From contig JAEXLY010000037.1 of the NCBI GenBank assembly GCA_023444765.1, positions 1 through 6,722 on the forward strand: 6,722 nt of DNA. Reading direction: 5' to 3'. This document shows, in pieces, positions 5,147 through 6,722 of this stretch (the first letter of the stretch is position 1; every line of letters starts with the position of its first letter). Both the position numbers and the translations under genes were made by a program. The DNA is from Pseudomonadota bacterium. Lineage in GTDB: Bacteria > Pseudomonadota > Gammaproteobacteria > Xanthomonadales > Xanthomonadaceae. Under the pieces are notes generated by a model. That model was not told the origin of the DNA. It saw nothing but the letters and a program-made list of their open reading frames with translations, and did not search any database.

Positions 5147-6673
5147 CTTGACCCCGTGCATCAGCCGCTGGATCAGCGGCGCGATCAGGAACAGCACCAC
5201 GCCCGCGCCCAGCAGCGCCCAGAAGCCGAAGGTGTAGCCGGCATGCGCGGACTGCACGGTCATGCCGCCTTCGCCGCTGACGCTGGAGGCGAAGATGCCC
5301 GACAGGTTGTTGCCGATCGCGATCGACAGGAACCAGCCGCCCATCGCCAGGCCCGTCAGCTTGGCCGGGGCCAGCTTGGTGGTCATCGACAGGCCGATCG
5401 GCGACAGGCACAGCTCGCCGATCGACTGGATGACGTAGACCATGAACAGCGTCCAGAACGGGATCTTGAGCGTCGCCGGATCGACCAGGCTGGACAGGGC
5501 GAACATCAGCAGCAGGAAGGCCAGGCCGTTGAAGATCAGGCCCAGGCCGAACTTGCGCGGGATCGAGGGATTGGCGCTGCCCATCTTCACCCACAGCCAG
5601 GCGATGACCGGGGCCAGGGTGATGATGGCGATGGAGTTCACCGACTGGAACCAGCCCACCGGGAAGATCCAGCCCCCCAGATCGCGGTCGACGATGTTCT
5701 GCGCCAGGAAGTTGAACGAGCTGCCGGCCTGCTCGAAGAACATCCAGAACAGCACGTTGAAGCCGAAGATGATCAGCATCGCGATCACCATGTCGCGCTG
5801 CTTCGAGCCTTCGCGGACACCTTCGATGAGGAGCATGATCGCCGGCACGATGAACAGCGCCAGCAGGATCCAGTTCAGCAGTCCGGCTTCGATGGTGAGC
5901 AGGAAGTAGAAGGCCGGGATCGCGACGAACGCGCCGACCACCACCGCCAGCACGCGGCCCATGCCGGGCGCATCCGCTGGCGCCGCGCCGATCCCTTTCA
6001 GCTGGGCGCGGCCGAACCAGAACCACAACAGGCTGAACACCATGCCGATGCCCGAGGCGATGAACACCACCTTGTAGGCGGGCATGCCGTCGCTGCCGAA
6101 CACCTTCTCGGACAGCCAGCCGGTCAGGATGGGCGCGATGAAGGCGCCCATGTTGATGCCCATGTAGAAGATGGTGAAACCCGAGTCCCGGCGCGCATCG
6201 CCGGTGGCGTACAGCTTGCCGACCATGGTCGAGATGATCGGCTTGAACAGGCCATTGCCGACGATCACGGTCGCCAGGCCGAGCTTGAGCCAGGCGTCGC
6301 TGGGCGTGGTGATCATGAACAGGCCCGCGGCCATGAACACCGCGCCCAGCAGGATGGCGCGCTGGTAGCCGATCAGCTTGTCGGCGACGTAGCCGCCGAA
6401 GATCGCCGCTGCGTACACCAGCGCCAGGTAGGCACCGTAGAGCTCGCTGGCCGGTGCTTCGCCCGAGGCGTCGCCCGCGTAGAACTGGGCCACGATGTAC
6501 AGCACCAGCGCCCAGCGCATGCCGTAGAACGCGAAGCGCTCCCAGAACTCGGTCATGAACAGCATCCACAGCGGACGCGGATGGCCCATGACCTGGGCGA
6601 ACTCGGGGATGCCGTTGCCGGAGGCAGGCGCTTCCATGCCCGGACCGGCGGGCTCGACGCGGTTTGAACTCAT
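5144..6673 (-). CDS. POT/PTR-family peptide:proton symporter
   Basis: This inner-membrane carrier takes up di- and tripeptides driven by the proton gradient. At 509 residues it has the normal length for bacterial POT proteins. Family signatures are all present: ExxERFxxYG at 42-51 (Glu42, Glu45, Arg46, Tyr50), GGYVADKLIGYQRA at 93-106, Lys144 in GNGLFKP, the PTR2 signature FYMGINMGAF at 169-178, Glu314 in FWMFFEQ, and Glu420 in SIGELCLSP. These charged residues correspond to those that couple protons and bind peptide ends in studied homologues, so the protein looks functional. A soluble tail of about 30 residues precedes the first membrane segment. The ATG at 6673 has GGAG 8 nt upstream (6685-6682); CTCC lying between that site and the ATG could pair with it and damp translation. 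It heads the leftward transporter pair; its promoter is mostly outside the window. Substrate range within peptides cannot be read from the sequence. Confidence 0.96.
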   Translation of the reverse strand: MSSNRVEPAGPGMEAPASGNGIPEFAQVMGHPRPLWMLFMTEFWERFAFYGMRWALVLYIVAQFYAGDASGEAPASELYGAYLALVYAAAIFGGYVADKLIGYQRAILLGAVFMAAGLFMITTPSDAWLKLGLATVIVGNGLFKPIISTMVGKLYATGDARRDSGFTIFYMGINMGAFIAPILTGWLSEKVFGSDGMPAYKVVFIASGIGMVFSLLWFWFGRAQLKGIGAAPADAPGMGRVLAVVVGAFVAIPAFYFLLTIEAGLLNWILLALFIVPAIMLLIEGVREGSKQRDMVIAMLIIFGFNVLFWMFFEQAGSSFNFLAQNIVDRDLGGWIFPVGWFQSVNSIAIITLAPVIAWLWVKMGSANPSIPRKFGLGLIFNGLAFLLLMFALSSLVDPATLKIPFWTLFMVYVIQSIGELCLSPIGLSMTTKLAPAKLTGLAMGGWFLSIAIGNNLSGIFASSVSGEGGMTVQSAHAGYTFGFWALLGAGVVLFLIAPLIQRLMHGVK

Positions 6674-6722
6674 GGAGGGAACTCCGGAGGACTGTGCTGG
6701 ATCGGACCGTCGCGCCCACCGG
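6674..6722 (-). promoter_or_regulatory. Leader of the peptide symporter, incomplete
   Basis: Only 49 bp upstream of the symporter start are present. They contain its ribosome binding site GGAG (6685-6682) and the complementary CTCC (6677-6674) directly before the ATG, a 4-bp stem with a 4-nt loop that could hide the site. No promoter box is recognised. Confidence 0.35.

Noticed and set aside
4841..6667. A 608-codon open frame on the plus strand opposite the peptide symporter
   Set aside because: It is rich in His, Gln, Arg and Asp as expected from the reverse complement of membrane-protein codons, and it ends inside the symporter start region. It is a composition effect.
1..6722. Signs of horizontal transfer, phage, insertion sequences or CRISPR
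   Set aside because: Composition looks even throughout, and no transposase, integrase, tRNA edge, terminal repeat or spaced repeat array was found.

Overview
The window is about 70% GC and reads like the chromosome of a gammaproteobacterium, most likely of the Xanthomonadaceae/Lysobacteraceae (Lysobacter, Luteimonas, Pseudoxanthomonas, Stenotrophomonas or Xanthomonas type). This rests on composition, on the protein style, and on the arrangement of hppD and hmgA with a divergent MarR gene. The genus is inferred, not proven. There are six protein-coding genes, one of them cut by the left edge. No RNA gene, insertion sequence, phage gene or CRISPR array is visible.

Layout from left to right: the first codons of a lipoprotein gene on the minus strand (1-185); hmgA, homogentisate 1,2-dioxygenase, minus strand (272-1576); an 84-bp gap with two look-alike hairpins; hppD, 4-hydroxyphenylpyruvate dioxygenase, minus strand (1661-2776); a 97-bp divergent control region; a MarR-family regulator on the plus strand (2874-3353); a 241-bp convergent gap with two overlapping hairpins; an MFS transporter resembling the lysosomal dipeptide carrier MFSD1, minus strand (3595-4932); a 211-bp gap with a diverged direct repeat and a large hairpin; and a POT/PTR-family peptide:proton symporter, minus strand (5144-6673).

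HppD and HmgA catalyse consecutive steps of tyrosine and phenylalanine breakdown (4-hydroxyphenylpyruvate to homogentisate to 4-maleylacetoacetate). They are probably co-transcribed from the divergent region next to the MarR gene, which makes that protein the obvious candidate regulator. The later enzymes, maleylacetoacetate isomerase and fumarylacetoacetase, are not in the window. The two transporters, from different families, both point to uptake of short peptides. A peptide-eating lifestyle feeding aromatic amino acids into the homogentisate route would tie the window together, but this link is inferred from proximity.

No clearly new multi-gene system is visible. The most interesting points are the bacterial MFSD1-like protein beside a POT transporter, the hairpins placed at gene boundaries (over the lipoprotein start codon, before the hmgA ribosome binding site, over the peptide-symporter stop codon), and the compact hppD/marR control region.
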